NCBI GenBank assembly: GCA_035276085.1 | Contig: DATELY010000063.1 | Span: forward strand, 1 to 57,180 | Reading direction: 5' to 3' | DNA from: DATELY01 sp035276085 | GTDB taxonomy: Bacteria > Pseudomonadota > Gammaproteobacteria > Steroidobacterales > Steroidobacteraceae | DNA: 57,180 nt | Part shown: positions 25,761 through 34,399 of the stretch, one piece after another | Layout: the number at the start of each line of letters is the position of its first letter | How positions within the stretch are numbered: the first letter of the stretch is position 1 | Made by a program: the position numbers and the translations under genes | Notes under the pieces: generated by a model | What the model saw: only the letters and a program-made list of their open reading frames with translations | Database searches by the model: none | Told to the model about the DNA's origin: nothing

Positions 25761-26918
25761 TTAGTACGCCGCCTGATAAATCGCCAATGCTTCCTCACGT
25801 GAAACCGGACGAGGATTATTGACCAGCAGCCGCTGCTGCAACATGGCCTCGTCGGCGAGCCTTGGCAAATCCGCTTCCGGAATATTCATCTCCCGCAGCC
25901 GCGCAGGCATTTTCAGATCGCGGATCAAGGTTTCGATCGCTTCGATGAGCCGATTGCTGACAACCTGGCTGCTGCCTTGTGTCGATAGTGTCGGGACAGC
26001 CAGGGGCGCGAGCTCCGCATACGCATCGGCAACGATGGGTGCGTTAAATCTCAACACGGTGGGAAGCACCAGCGAGTTACTCAACCCGTGGGGAATGTGG
26101 TAGTTGCCTCCCAGCGGATAAGCCAGCGCATGTACCGCCGCTACCGGCGCATTGGCAAAGGACTGACCTGCGAGACAGGCGCCCAACAACATCGCCTGGC
26201 GGGCTTCGAGATTTTTTCCGTCATGTACTGCAGTATGAATATTGGCCCCGAGCAGGCGCAGTGCTTCGCGAGCGAGCATATCGGAGTAGGGATTCTTACG
26301 GTTCTTGCTCGTATAGGCTTCGATCGCATGCACCATCGCATCGACGCCGGTGTTGGCAGTGACGGCCGGCGGCAGGCCCAACGTCAGCTCGGCATCCAGC
26401 AGCGCCAGATCCGGCATCAGCTCATTGGATACCACACCGGCCTTGGTGGTTTGCCCAGTGGTCACAATGGCGACGGCGGTTACCTCCGAGCCTGTCCCGG
26501 CGGTCGTGGGTATCTGAATCAGCGGCATGCGCTTACCCTTGACCTTATTGACGCCATATATATCGGCCAGCGTCTCCCCGGAACGCGCCAACAGCGCAAT
26601 CAATTTGGCTGTATCCATGGAACTGCCGCCGCCAAACCCGATGACGCCATCGGCCTTGAATTGCCTGGCTTGCGCCAGCGCAGCGAAGATCACGGACTCG
26701 GGTGGGTCGGCAATCACCTCGGTGTACGCTTGGAACTCCAGACCGGTGGCCGTCATCACGGCGCGAATCTTGTCGTAAAGGCCGGCGGCCACCACGCCGG
26801 GATCGGTCACGATCAGCGGCCGCCGTACATTCAAGGCCACACAAAGATCGCCCAACTGAGCAAGTGCGCCCGGCTCACTGATGATGGAATTCGTGGTGTC
26901 GAACCTGAAGGCTTTCAT
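25761..26918 (-). CDS. Iron-containing alcohol dehydrogenase
   Basis: A 385-residue group III alcohol dehydrogenase. The nucleotide-binding part contains GFGGGSSMDTAKLIALL, and the metal site uses TGVDAMVHAIEAY and ALAYPLGGNYHIPHGLSNSLVLP (His/Asp ligands). The start ATG follows GGGGG. It could oxidise an alcohol or reduce an aldehyde made by the pathway; maleylacetate reductase belongs to a related branch but its signatures are not obvious here. It sits between the SDR and thioesterase genes. Confidence 0.92.
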   Translation of the reverse strand: MKAFRFDTTNSIISEPGALAQLGDLCVALNVRRPLIVTDPGVVAAGLYDKIRAVMTATGLEFQAYTEVIADPPESVIFAALAQARQFKADGVIGFGGGSSMDTAKLIALLARSGETLADIYGVNKVKGKRMPLIQIPTTAGTGSEVTAVAIVTTGQTTKAGVVSNELMPDLALLDAELTLGLPPAVTANTGVDAMVHAIEAYTSKNRKNPYSDMLAREALRLLGANIHTAVHDGKNLEARQAMLLGACLAGQSFANAPVAAVHALAYPLGGNYHIPHGLSNSLVLPTVLRFNAPIVADAYAELAPLAVPTLSTQGSSQVVSNRLIEAIETLIRDLKMPARLREMNIPEADLPRLADEAMLQQRLLVNNPRPVSREEALAIYQAAY

Positions 26919-26971
26919 CGTTACCCCCTTGCAGCAGAGCCAGCTGGATAACCTCTATTTGTGCATCCCTT

Positions 26972-27730
26972 TCAACCAACCATGCTGTAGCCGCCGCTGA
27001 CACTCACGACCTGGCCGGTCACCCAGGAAGTCGCGTCGGAGGCCAGGAATACCACCATCGGCGCCACATCGTTCGGAAAACCCATGCGATGCAAAGGATA
27101 TTGTTTCTCGATTTTGGCCCGGTTGGCCTCCAGCCATTCTTTGTCGCTGTGCGAGGTTTCCAACATGCCAAAAGCCACCACATTGGCACGCACATCGTGG
27201 CGGCCCAGTTCTTTGGCAATGGATTTCGTGAAGGCCACCGCCGAACCGCCCGTCGCTGCTTTGACCGACAAATACGATTCACCCACACGCGCTGAATCGC
27301 CGACGATATTGACGATGCGGCCATCCTTCTGATCCACCATGTACTTTGCAGCTGCATGGCAGGCATTGATGATGCCGTAGTGACAAACGTCGGTCTGCTC
27401 TTTCCATTGCTCCGGGGTGCTCTCCGTGAAGCGCTTTTGAATGACGAGACCGGCGTTATTAACAAGAACATGTAGCGCGCCAAAATCGGCCACGACCTGG
27501 TCAACCATGGATTTCACCGAGTCATAATCGACGACATCGGCCCGGTATGCTTTCGCTTTTCCGCCCGCCGCAGTAATTTCCTGCACCAATGCATTGGCCT
27601 CATCGGCCGAACCGCGGAAATTGATGGCCACAATGGCACCTTCGGCCGCCAGCGTGCGGGAGATCTCAGCGCCCACGTCACGCGCGCCACCAGTCACCAG
27701 AGCCACCTTGCCTTCTAAACCCAACTTCAT
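26972..27730 (-). CDS. Short-chain dehydrogenase/reductase (SDR)
   Basis: A 252-residue classical SDR. The start MKLGLEGKVALVTGGARDVG has AAGGAG 12 nt upstream, and the longer frame is rejected. The cofactor motif is TGGARDVG, with VLVNNAGLV, and YLSVK supplies the catalytic Tyr-x3-Lys. It is annotated in many genomes as a 3-oxoacyl-ACP-reductase-like enzyme. The probable reaction here is oxidation of a 3-hydroxyacyl-CoA or secondary alcohol. It lies 68 nt behind the molybdenum-subunit gene. Confidence 0.92.
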   Translation of the reverse strand: MKLGLEGKVALVTGGARDVGAEISRTLAAEGAIVAINFRGSADEANALVQEITAAGGKAKAYRADVVDYDSVKSMVDQVVADFGALHVLVNNAGLVIQKRFTESTPEQWKEQTDVCHYGIINACHAAAKYMVDQKDGRIVNIVGDSARVGESYLSVKAATGGSAVAFTKSIAKELGRHDVRANVVAFGMLETSHSDKEWLEANRAKIEKQYPLHRMGFPNDVAPMVVFLASDATSWVTGQVVSVSGGYSMVG

Positions 27731-27798
27731 CGATTGATACTCCTTGAGTTCGTACTTTCCGCTTGAAAGACGGTAACGAGTCGTTGAACGGTTTTGAG

Positions 27799-30258
27799 TC
27801 AACTTCGAGCACTGCGATTGGAATTTCTGCCCGTTTCAATCAACCGGAAAATCCTTTCGGGCGTTACCGGCAACACGTTCACTTCCTGACCTAAGGGTGC
27901 AAGCGCATCGGAGACAGCATTGGCAATGGCTGCCGGTGCACCGATAGTGCCGCCCTCCCCCATGCCACGAATCCCACCCAGCGTATTCGGCTTATCCAAA
28001 TCCATGTGAACGACCTTCATGCGCGGGATTTCCGTCGCCGACGGCACCACGTAGTCCACCAGACTCGCGGTCAAGTTTTGCCCTCGTTCGTCATAGATCA
28101 CCTCTTCGAACAGCGCCGCACCGATGCCTTGGGCAACACCGCCATGCAACTGCCCATCGACGATCATCGGATTGATCACCTGTCCGCAGTCTTCCGCAAC
28201 CGCATATTGCTGTACTGTGACTTTGCAGGTAACCGGGTCAATTTCGACGAGTGCTATATGGGTAGCCGACGACGTCGTACCCCACTGCGGATCGTACATA
28301 CGACTGACGGAGAGCTCGCCCAACTCGTTCTTGATCTCCACCGGTATCGCTCCCATCTGGGAGTAATAGACCTTGGCCAACTCCTTGAAGGTCATTCTTC
28401 GGTCGGACCGTGCTGCAGAAAAAATTCCCCGCGCCAACGTCACTTCTTCAATGTCGACACCCAGTATCAGGCTCGCGACCTTCAATACTTTTTCCTTCAA
28501 CGCAGCGCAGGCCAACATTGCAGCCCCCGCGCCCATCGCTGCACCTCGGCTCGCAAACGACCCGACGCTGTGCCCTACAGCCGCGGTATCTCCCTGGATA
28601 ATGCGCACCTGATCTATCGAGATATAGAGCTCGTCCGCAACGACCTGGGCCAAGGTTGTTTCCAACCCCTGGCCGAAGGATGTGACGCCGAAGCGAGCGG
28701 TGATGCCGCCGGTTGAATCGATGCCGATATGTGCCGTTTCGGTACCGGTATTAATGGGCATTCCCGGAGATGCCGACAAGCGTGAGCCGATGCCTGTCAA
28801 TTCCGCGAACGTGGCAATTCCAATACCGACCATCCGGCCTTCAGCTCGCGCTCGAGCCTGCTGCAGGCGAAGCTCTTCGTAGCCGATGGCTTCACAGGCA
28901 TTATTGAGACCCTCCACAAACCCAGACTTGTCCCAGAGGATGCCGGAGGCCACTTTGTACGGAAATTCGTGCGGCTGCACGAGATTGCGCAAACGCATCT
29001 GCCTGGGGTCGAGCCCCAGTTTTCTTGCAGCCATGTCGACCAGCCGCTCCATGACATAGGTGGAGACGGGACGGCCAACGCCGCGGTAGGGCCCCATCGG
29101 AGGCTTGGATGTCGCTACGCCGCGCACACGCGCAGAGTAGTTCTCCACTTTGTAAGGGCCCGGTAAGAAGCTGATGACCTGGACAGGTTCGATGCCGGCG
29201 GTCCAGGGGTAAATCGAGTAGGCACCTACATCCCCGATGACATCCGCGCGTATCCCTAAGATCTTGCCGTTCTCATCGACGGCCATTTCAGCGTCGATGA
29301 TCTCATCGAAGCCCTGACTGGTCGCGATCAGATCTTCGACTCGATCTGAGCACCATTTAATGGGGCACTCCAGCTTCCGCGCCAGAATGCAGACCAATAC
29401 CTCTTCCGGATACAGCGAAGTTTTTCCTCCGAAACCGCCGCCGACATCGGGCGCCACGACACGCAAGTGGCTGCCGGGAATATCCAGCGCATCCACCAGC
29501 ACGTCGCGAATGACCCCGGGAACCTGAGACGAGGTGTACAGCGTTAATTGGCCTTCCGCGGCATTGAAGCTCGCCAGATAGGTGCGATTTTCCAGTGCGA
29601 GCGGTGTCTTGCGATGGAAGCGAAAGCGTTCCTTGATCGACACTGGCGCTGTACGCAGCACTTCACCCACATCGCCACGGTTGAACTCTCGCTGCACGAT
29701 GACGTTTGACTCAAAGCCCTCGTGCAGCAGCGCCGAACTGGCTTTGGCGGCCTCTTCCGGGTCAGTGACCAACGGCAATTGTTCGAATTCGATTTCGACC
29801 AGCGCTGCGGCATCCTCGGCGAGGTAACGACTCTCGGCCACAACGGCCACAATCGGCTCACCCACGAACCTGACTTTTTCTTCGGCAAGAATCTGCATGG
29901 CCGTCGGTTGGTAGTTGCGCATGCGCGACCGCGCCAGAATAGGATGGCAGTCTTCCCGAATATCTTCCGCGGTAAAAACGGCCACTACCCCGGCGCTTCT
30001 TCCAGCCGCCGCTGTATCGATGTTGACGATGCGCGCATGAGAATAGTCGCTACGCCGAAAAGCCACATGCAGGGTTCCCGCCAGCCGGATGTCATCGACA
30101 TACTGACCACGACCGGTCAAGAGCCGCGGGTCCTCCCGTCGCTTCACTCTGGCGCCGACGTACTTTGGCTGCGCTTCATCAACATGGTTTGGGCGCGCTT
30201 CATCAGCGCATCCTGGATACGCTACCTCAGCGTGCTTTGGGTGCGTTTCATCAGTCAT
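27799..30258 (-). CDS. CoxL-like molybdenum hydroxylase large subunit with repeat-bearing N-terminal extension
   Basis: An 819-residue catalytic subunit of the CO-dehydrogenase/xanthine-oxidase family. The normal family start is at GARVKRREDPRLLTGRGQYVDD, so about 35 residues are an extra N-terminal extension made of octapeptide repeats. Molybdopterin signatures are VGGGFGGKTSLYPEE and GGIRGMGEGGTIGAPAAIANA (catalytic glutamate). The active-site loop reads PMGPYRGVGRP, the form II (AYRGAGR) type, not the AYxCSFR loop of true CO dehydrogenase; it therefore hydroxylates an organic substrate. The start overlaps the lactonase-like gene by 8 nt. Medium and small subunit genes lie upstream in the same operon. 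Confidence 0.93.
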   Translation of the reverse strand: MTDETHPKHAEVAYPGCADEARPNHVDEAQPKYVGARVKRREDPRLLTGRGQYVDDIRLAGTLHVAFRRSDYSHARIVNIDTAAAGRSAGVVAVFTAEDIREDCHPILARSRMRNYQPTAMQILAEEKVRFVGEPIVAVVAESRYLAEDAAALVEIEFEQLPLVTDPEEAAKASSALLHEGFESNVIVQREFNRGDVGEVLRTAPVSIKERFRFHRKTPLALENRTYLASFNAAEGQLTLYTSSQVPGVIRDVLVDALDIPGSHLRVVAPDVGGGFGGKTSLYPEEVLVCILARKLECPIKWCSDRVEDLIATSQGFDEIIDAEMAVDENGKILGIRADVIGDVGAYSIYPWTAGIEPVQVISFLPGPYKVENYSARVRGVATSKPPMGPYRGVGRPVSTYVMERLVDMAARKLGLDPRQMRLRNLVQPHEFPYKVASGILWDKSGFVEGLNNACEAIGYEELRLQQARARAEGRMVGIGIATFAELTGIGSRLSASPGMPINTGTETAHIGIDSTGGITARFGVTSFGQGLETTLAQVVADELYISIDQVRIIQGDTAAVGHSVGSFASRGAAMGAGAAMLACAALKEKVLKVASLILGVDIEEVTLARGIFSAARSDRRMTFKELAKVYYSQMGAIPVEIKNELGELSVSRMYDPQWGTTSSATHIALVEIDPVTCKVTVQQYAVAEDCGQVINPMIVDGQLHGGVAQGIGAALFEEVIYDERGQNLTASLVDYVVPSATEIPRMKVVHMDLDKPNTLGGIRGMGEGGTIGAPAAIANAVSDALAPLGQEVNVLPVTPERIFRLIETGRNSNRSARS
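30157..30252 (-). repeat. Four tandem 24-bp units encoding octapeptide repeats
   Basis: Codons 3-34 of the CoxL-like gene form four consecutive 24-bp units with the pattern D-E-x-x-P-x-x-(A/V). The third and fourth read DEARPNHV and DEAQPKYV; the first is close to them and the second is the most diverged. All are in frame. The first unit overlaps the stop codon of the upstream gene. Confidence 0.85.
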
Positions 30259-31012
30259 AAAACTGGATGCCTGTTTTCAACGCCAGCCACTGCGCACTAT
30301 CGTGACCGCAGATCACAGTCGCGCCACTGTTTTCGATGCGTTTGATCTCCGCCAGCGAACCCATCAATACGTTTGCGTCCCAGGTGGTTCTGGGGATGGT
30401 CTCGCGATCGAGATTCTCACGTACGCTCACTGCGTCGGACGCCAGAAGAAAACTGCCGCTCTTGTCCAGGTTGACGATGGCCCCGCTCATGCCGGGTGTA
30501 TGTCCCGGCAGCGGCACGAGAACGATACGGTCGTCGCCGAAAATGTCGGTTTGCTCGACAAATTGTTTCAGCGGCATAGGGTGATCCCAATCAGCGGGGA
30601 TATAACCGAGCTTGATGGCATCCGGTTCATGCACCCGGTTGAATTCCGCCTCGTGCACGAAGAACGTCGCCCGCCTGAAAAATTCATTACAACCACAATG
30701 ATCCGAGTGGTAGTGCGAATTGATGACGATATCGATATCCAGAGGCGATAAATCCAATCTCGCCAGTTCGGCAATCAGGGTGTCGTTCCGATCCATCACC
30801 GGCAACATGGCCCGCGCCATGGCCCCCCAGCGACCCTCGGCATCGTCAATCACGCTGGGATGACAACCCGTATCGAACAGCACGTTTCCTCGTGCATGAC
30901 GCAGGAGCACGCAATTGACCGGCAGCTCGACCTTTTCGCCTTTTTGCGCTTCCGGATAATAGACACTGCGGTTCATGCGCAGCTTGCCGCCCGAGAGGAT
31001 GTGCATTTTCAT
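30251..31012 (-). CDS. Metallo-beta-lactamase-fold hydrolase, N-acyl homoserine lactonase-like
   Basis: A 253-residue protein; the ATG overlaps the small-subunit stop (ATGA) and a longer upstream frame is not used. The zinc motif NSHYHSDHCG gives H100, H102, D104 and H105. Other ligands are in PLPGHTPGMSG, LLASDAV and ICGHDSAQW. Length and the motif order resemble AiiA/AttM-type lactonases. Because it is embedded between hydroxylase subunit genes and translationally coupled on both sides, I infer it opens a lactone (or hydrolyses a thioester or ester) in the same pathway, rather than acting in quorum quenching. Confidence 0.88.
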   Translation of the reverse strand: MKMHILSGGKLRMNRSVYYPEAQKGEKVELPVNCVLLRHARGNVLFDTGCHPSVIDDAEGRWGAMARAMLPVMDRNDTLIAELARLDLSPLDIDIVINSHYHSDHCGCNEFFRRATFFVHEAEFNRVHEPDAIKLGYIPADWDHPMPLKQFVEQTDIFGDDRIVLVPLPGHTPGMSGAIVNLDKSGSFLLASDAVSVRENLDRETIPRTTWDANVLMGSLAEIKRIENSGATVICGHDSAQWLALKTGIQFYD

Positions 31013-31512
31013 ACCTGCATTTTCCTCATCAGCCGCTCGGCGCCCAGCGCTTCCTTGGCTGCCTTCACGGCGTCGACAATGTGCTGATAACCCGTGCAGC
31101 GGCATAAATTTCCCGAAAGCCCGTCGCGGATCTGCTCTTCCGTATCCAGGGGGTATTTCTTGATCAGGTCTTCCACCGTGGCCAGCATGCCCGGGGTGCA
31201 GAATCCGCACTGTAGAGCGTGGCATTCCTGAAACTTTCTTTGCACCACACTCATGCTATTGGGCTTGCCGTGGGCTTCCACAGTCGTAATCTCGGCGCCA
31301 TCTGCCTGAACCGCGAGTGTCAGGCAGGAGCGAACACTGTCGCCGTTCATTTCCAGTGTGCAAGCTCCGCAAATACCATGCTCACAGCCCACGTGGGTGC
31401 CGGTGAGATTCAGGATGTCCCGAAGAAAATCCGATAACAGCATGCGGGGCTCAACGCTGCGTTCGACCACTCTGCCGTTCACTGTTAGGCGAATCTGCTT
31501 TTCGATTGGCAC
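31009..31512 (-). CDS. CoxS-like (2Fe-2S) small subunit of the hydroxylase
   Basis: A 167-residue iron-sulfur subunit. The GTG at 31512 is chosen because GGAGGT stands 6 nt before it, 2 nt after the medium-subunit stop; an earlier ATG lies inside that gene. The first cluster site is GCEHGICGACT, the second QCGFCTPGM plus NLCRCTGY. It relays electrons from molybdenum to FAD. Confidence 0.94.
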   Translation of the reverse strand: MPIEKQIRLTVNGRVVERSVEPRMLLSDFLRDILNLTGTHVGCEHGICGACTLEMNGDSVRSCLTLAVQADGAEITTVEAHGKPNSMSVVQRKFQECHALQCGFCTPGMLATVEDLIKKYPLDTEEQIRDGLSGNLCRCTGYQHIVDAVKAAKEALGAERLMRKMQV

Positions 31513-31514
31513 GG

Positions 31515-32411
31515 CTACACCTCCACCGCAGTGCGCAGGCGTGCCCATGCCTGTTTCAACGAGCGCCTGGACATGGCGTAGGCGAGGTGCTTTCTGTAAT
31601 CGGCGGAGGCGTGCAGGTCTCCATTTGGATTGACGCTGTCACGCACCCGGCTGGCGACCCGTTCGATCAGCTCGTCATCAATCGCCTTTTGTCCTTTGAT
31701 CAGCTTCTCTGCTGCGGAGATGCGCAGGGCCGTTTCATCCACGCCCATGACGGCGATACGAGCATCGACGATTTTCTTGCCACCCGTCAGAAAGCCTCCG
31801 CCCATCGACAGCGTGATCGCGACCGCGCAGACAGCAAAATCGCCGGGCCGGCGGGCAAACTCGTCGAATACGTAAACGGTATTGTTCGGAAGCGCGGGAA
31901 AATCAACGCAGACGAGAACCTCATTGCTTTCGAGATTGGCCGTCAGCGCGCCCCGCAGAAAGTCGCGGGCTTCGAGTATGCGGATGCCCTCGGGGCCCTG
32001 CAGATGGATCTGGGCATCCAATAACACCGCCAACATGGGCCACTCCGCAGCCGGATCGGCGTGACTCAGGCTGCCACCGAGCGTGCCTTTGTTGCGAATC
32101 GCGAGATGCGCAACATGGCGCATCGCCTCGCAAATGACCGGGAATCTCTCCTTCACCAGTGATGAGGTTTCCACTTCATGGTGGCGGGTCAGCGCGCCAA
32201 TCGACAGTCCTTTACCCTTCGCCTTGATGCCTCTTAATTCCGGAATCCTGGTTATATCCACCAACAGGTCGGGAGTGACCAACCTGAAGTTCAGCATGGG
32301 AATCAGGCTTTGCCCGCCCGCAATGATCTTTGCATTCGCGGAAGTCGCCAGCAAAGAAATGGCATCGTCCAGGCGCTCTGGCGCGCGATAATCGAATGGA
32401 GCAGGTTTCAC
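31515..32411 (-). CDS. CoxM-like FAD-binding medium subunit of the hydroxylase
   Basis: A 298-residue FAD subunit starting at GTG. FAD-binding motifs are IIAGGQSLIPMLNFRL and HLAIRNKGTLGGSLSHADPAAEWP. The C-terminal CO-dehydrogenase flavoprotein domain follows. It begins 2 nt after the CoxG-fusion gene and ends 2 nt before the small subunit. It completes a three-subunit (M-S-L) hydroxylase although the lactonase gene separates S and L. Confidence 0.95.
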   Translation of the reverse strand: MKPAPFDYRAPERLDDAISLLATSANAKIIAGGQSLIPMLNFRLVTPDLLVDITRIPELRGIKAKGKGLSIGALTRHHEVETSSLVKERFPVICEAMRHVAHLAIRNKGTLGGSLSHADPAAEWPMLAVLLDAQIHLQGPEGIRILEARDFLRGALTANLESNEVLVCVDFPALPNNTVYVFDEFARRPGDFAVCAVAITLSMGGGFLTGGKKIVDARIAVMGVDETALRISAAEKLIKGQKAIDDELIERVASRVRDSVNPNGDLHASADYRKHLAYAMSRRSLKQAWARLRTAVEV

Positions 32412-32413
32412 GA

Positions 32414-33874
32414 TCAGTACCCCTTGAACTCAGGAGCTCGCTTTTCTGCGAAGGCCCTGAGCCCCTCGTGATAGTCGTGACTCTCTCCCGCCGCTTTGAT
32501 CAATTGCGCTGCCTGACGCGCAGCCTCGGGAGTCACCGTGATGGCGAGACCGTTCAGAATGGCCTTGCTGCCGGATACGGTGAGAGGCGCTGCAGACTTC
32601 AGCTTACTCACCAGTGCCGACAGTTCGTCCCGATAGCTGTCTTTGTCAGCAACGCAATCCACCAACCCGATGGCCTTGGCTTGCTCCGCACTCACGCGCT
32701 CGCCGGTGTACAAGATCTGCTTGGCCTGCGTCAGTCCCACCAGCGCCAGGAGTGTCTGGGTTTCCCGCAAACCATAGACGATGGACATTCTGGCGGCGGG
32801 AATGAATAGCTGCGAACCCTGCGCGGCTACACGGAAGTCGCATGCCATGGCCAGACCCAGACCACCACCGACACAGTAACCCTCAATCGCGGCAACGACC
32901 GGCTTGCGGCATTCGAGAATCGCGTCGCAGGCGGCATCTACAGCAGCTTCGTAGGCGTCGACCTGTTCAGAGGTGGCGCGCACTTCGCCAAACTCACGGA
33001 TGTCCGCCCCGGAAGTGAAATTACCACCAGCCCCTCTCAGCACCACGCAACGAACGGCGCTATCGTCGCTCAGATCATTGAAAATCTGGTTCAACTCCTG
33101 CCACATCCCCAGCGACACGCAGTTCTTCACTTCCGGCCGATTGAGGACAATCTCCGCAACCTGGTTGCCGATATCCACGTCGATATAACCGGTCGCCATG
33201 ACACGCGCGTTCGATGTCCTGAGCTTGGGTGATATCGCACTACCTGGCAGTGAAGGTGTGTGCGCGGGCATTGCCTTTGCAGAGACACTGGCCGCCCGTA
33301 CTGGGCGTTGATCGTCCGCTTCGATTTCTTTGACGTTGCCGGATCCAAGGAAACGCGCAACGAACGACATGAACCTCTGCCATGCGCCAGGCTCCGCGGT
33401 CGTTACCAACTCGGTTTCTTGCGGCATGGTGCCGCCGTTCTGTACGACCAACGCGAATCTGCGAAAGAACTCTTCCGCCCAATTACGGGCCGTCGATTCA
33501 ATCAGGCGGGTTCCGAGTTGAGCCAGCTTCCCTCCTAAGTTGGCTTCAACGCTGTAATCGAGTTGGGTGGTTTCCAATGACTCATTCAGCCTGACTTTGA
33601 TCACCGCGTTGGCAAAGCCTGACAGCCCTCCTTTGCCAGTGGCAGTCAGCGTGTAGCCCTCCGGCCTGACCGCGTCAGAGATAACCGCATAACCATCGAA
33701 CTTCGTCTTGATGGGCCCGACCTTGGCAACCACGGTGGCCACGAATTTCTCGGCCGATACCGCCGTCATGGATTCGCAACCGGGGACCGCCTGCCGTATG
33801 ACCACCGGATCATTCAAACTCTTCCAAACCTTCTCCCGCGGAAACGGAAGCTTGGCATTGCCTAGAATTTCCAT
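32414..33874 (-). CDS. Fusion of CoxG-type SRPBCC domain and enoyl-CoA hydratase/isomerase domain
   Basis: A 486-residue two-domain protein. The start is placed at MEILGNAKLPFPREKVW, the standard CoxG N-terminus, although the ribosome site is weak; the frame stays open for another 70 codons to an ATG at 34084. Residues 1-150 form the CoxG/SRPBCC domain (NDPVVIRQAVPGCESM, the hallmark segment). A Pro/Ala-rich linker follows (about 165-225). Residues 226-486 form a crotonase domain: GAGGNFTSGADIREF and YCVGGGLGLAMACDFRV make the oxyanion hole. No ribosome site precedes the internal ATG of the crotonase part, which supports a genuine fusion. CoxG homologues recruit CO dehydrogenase to the membrane; here the anchor would bring a hydratase to the hydroxylase. 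Confidence 0.9.
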   Translation of the reverse strand: MEILGNAKLPFPREKVWKSLNDPVVIRQAVPGCESMTAVSAEKFVATVVAKVGPIKTKFDGYAVISDAVRPEGYTLTATGKGGLSGFANAVIKVRLNESLETTQLDYSVEANLGGKLAQLGTRLIESTARNWAEEFFRRFALVVQNGGTMPQETELVTTAEPGAWQRFMSFVARFLGSGNVKEIEADDQRPVRAASVSAKAMPAHTPSLPGSAISPKLRTSNARVMATGYIDVDIGNQVAEIVLNRPEVKNCVSLGMWQELNQIFNDLSDDSAVRCVVLRGAGGNFTSGADIREFGEVRATSEQVDAYEAAVDAACDAILECRKPVVAAIEGYCVGGGLGLAMACDFRVAAQGSQLFIPAARMSIVYGLRETQTLLALVGLTQAKQILYTGERVSAEQAKAIGLVDCVADKDSYRDELSALVSKLKSAAPLTVSGSKAILNGLAITVTPEAARQAAQLIKAAGESHDYHEGLRAFAEKRAPEFKGY

Positions 33875-34399
33875 GAGTGGGACGTAGAGGTTCTTTTGTG
33901 ATCCAGGAATACCGATTAATTCACGCGACGCTGTTTGATTGCATGCGTGATCGCCCGACGCATCACTCGAGGCTCGACAAAAAAGACGGCGCAGCGATTC
34001 AGCCCGCTTGCCCTGGCCGGGTGATGCTTGCGTGCAAGTTGAGCTCAGGACGCCCTGTACGCAATAAACAAGGATGTCACGCATCGTTCAGCGCTTCCCT
34101 AAACCTATCACCCATCCTTAGATAGGGCCTGCACGTGACAACCTGACCTATCGTCGAGCAGGCATATGAAGCATGGTCAAACAGTCCTTTGCTGGGGTTT
34201 GATGGGTCACTTCCGACTCCATTGTTTAACCCGAAGTGACTGAAGCCGCCAAGGCGTGGCCAGCGCTGTTCGGCACACGAACCGAGTATCTCCTCTAGAG
34301 CGCTGGTACGTAGCACTTCGATCGACGGTCCGCTGCTTTGGTACGGGCAATCCAATGACGGCAGATTGCTGGCGTTCCGCTAAGTCGGAGAACAGTCGC
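33875..34399. promoter_or_regulatory. Divergent control region of hydroxylase operon and acyl-CoA synthetase
   Basis: This 525-base region (210 of them an open extension of the CoxG-fusion frame) holds a perfect 8-bp inverted repeat GTCACTTC/GAAGTGAC at 34206-34240 with 19 bases between, and CCTATC (34104) with its complement GATAGG (34121), CCTATC recurring at 34147. These are candidate operators for coordinated control of the two divergent units. No regulator gene lies beside it. Confidence 0.45.

Noticed and set aside
27799..34084. Carbon monoxide dehydrogenase (aerobic CO oxidation) for the CoxMSL-like genes
   Set aside because: The active-site loop is PYRGVGR, not AYxCSFR, and the accessory genes coxD, coxE and coxF are missing; an organic substrate is more likely.
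33875..34084. N-terminal 70-codon extension of the CoxG fusion
   Set aside because: It has cysteine- and serine-rich, non-homologous text. The family start lies at 33874. It cannot be fully excluded because the ribosome site at 33874 is weak.
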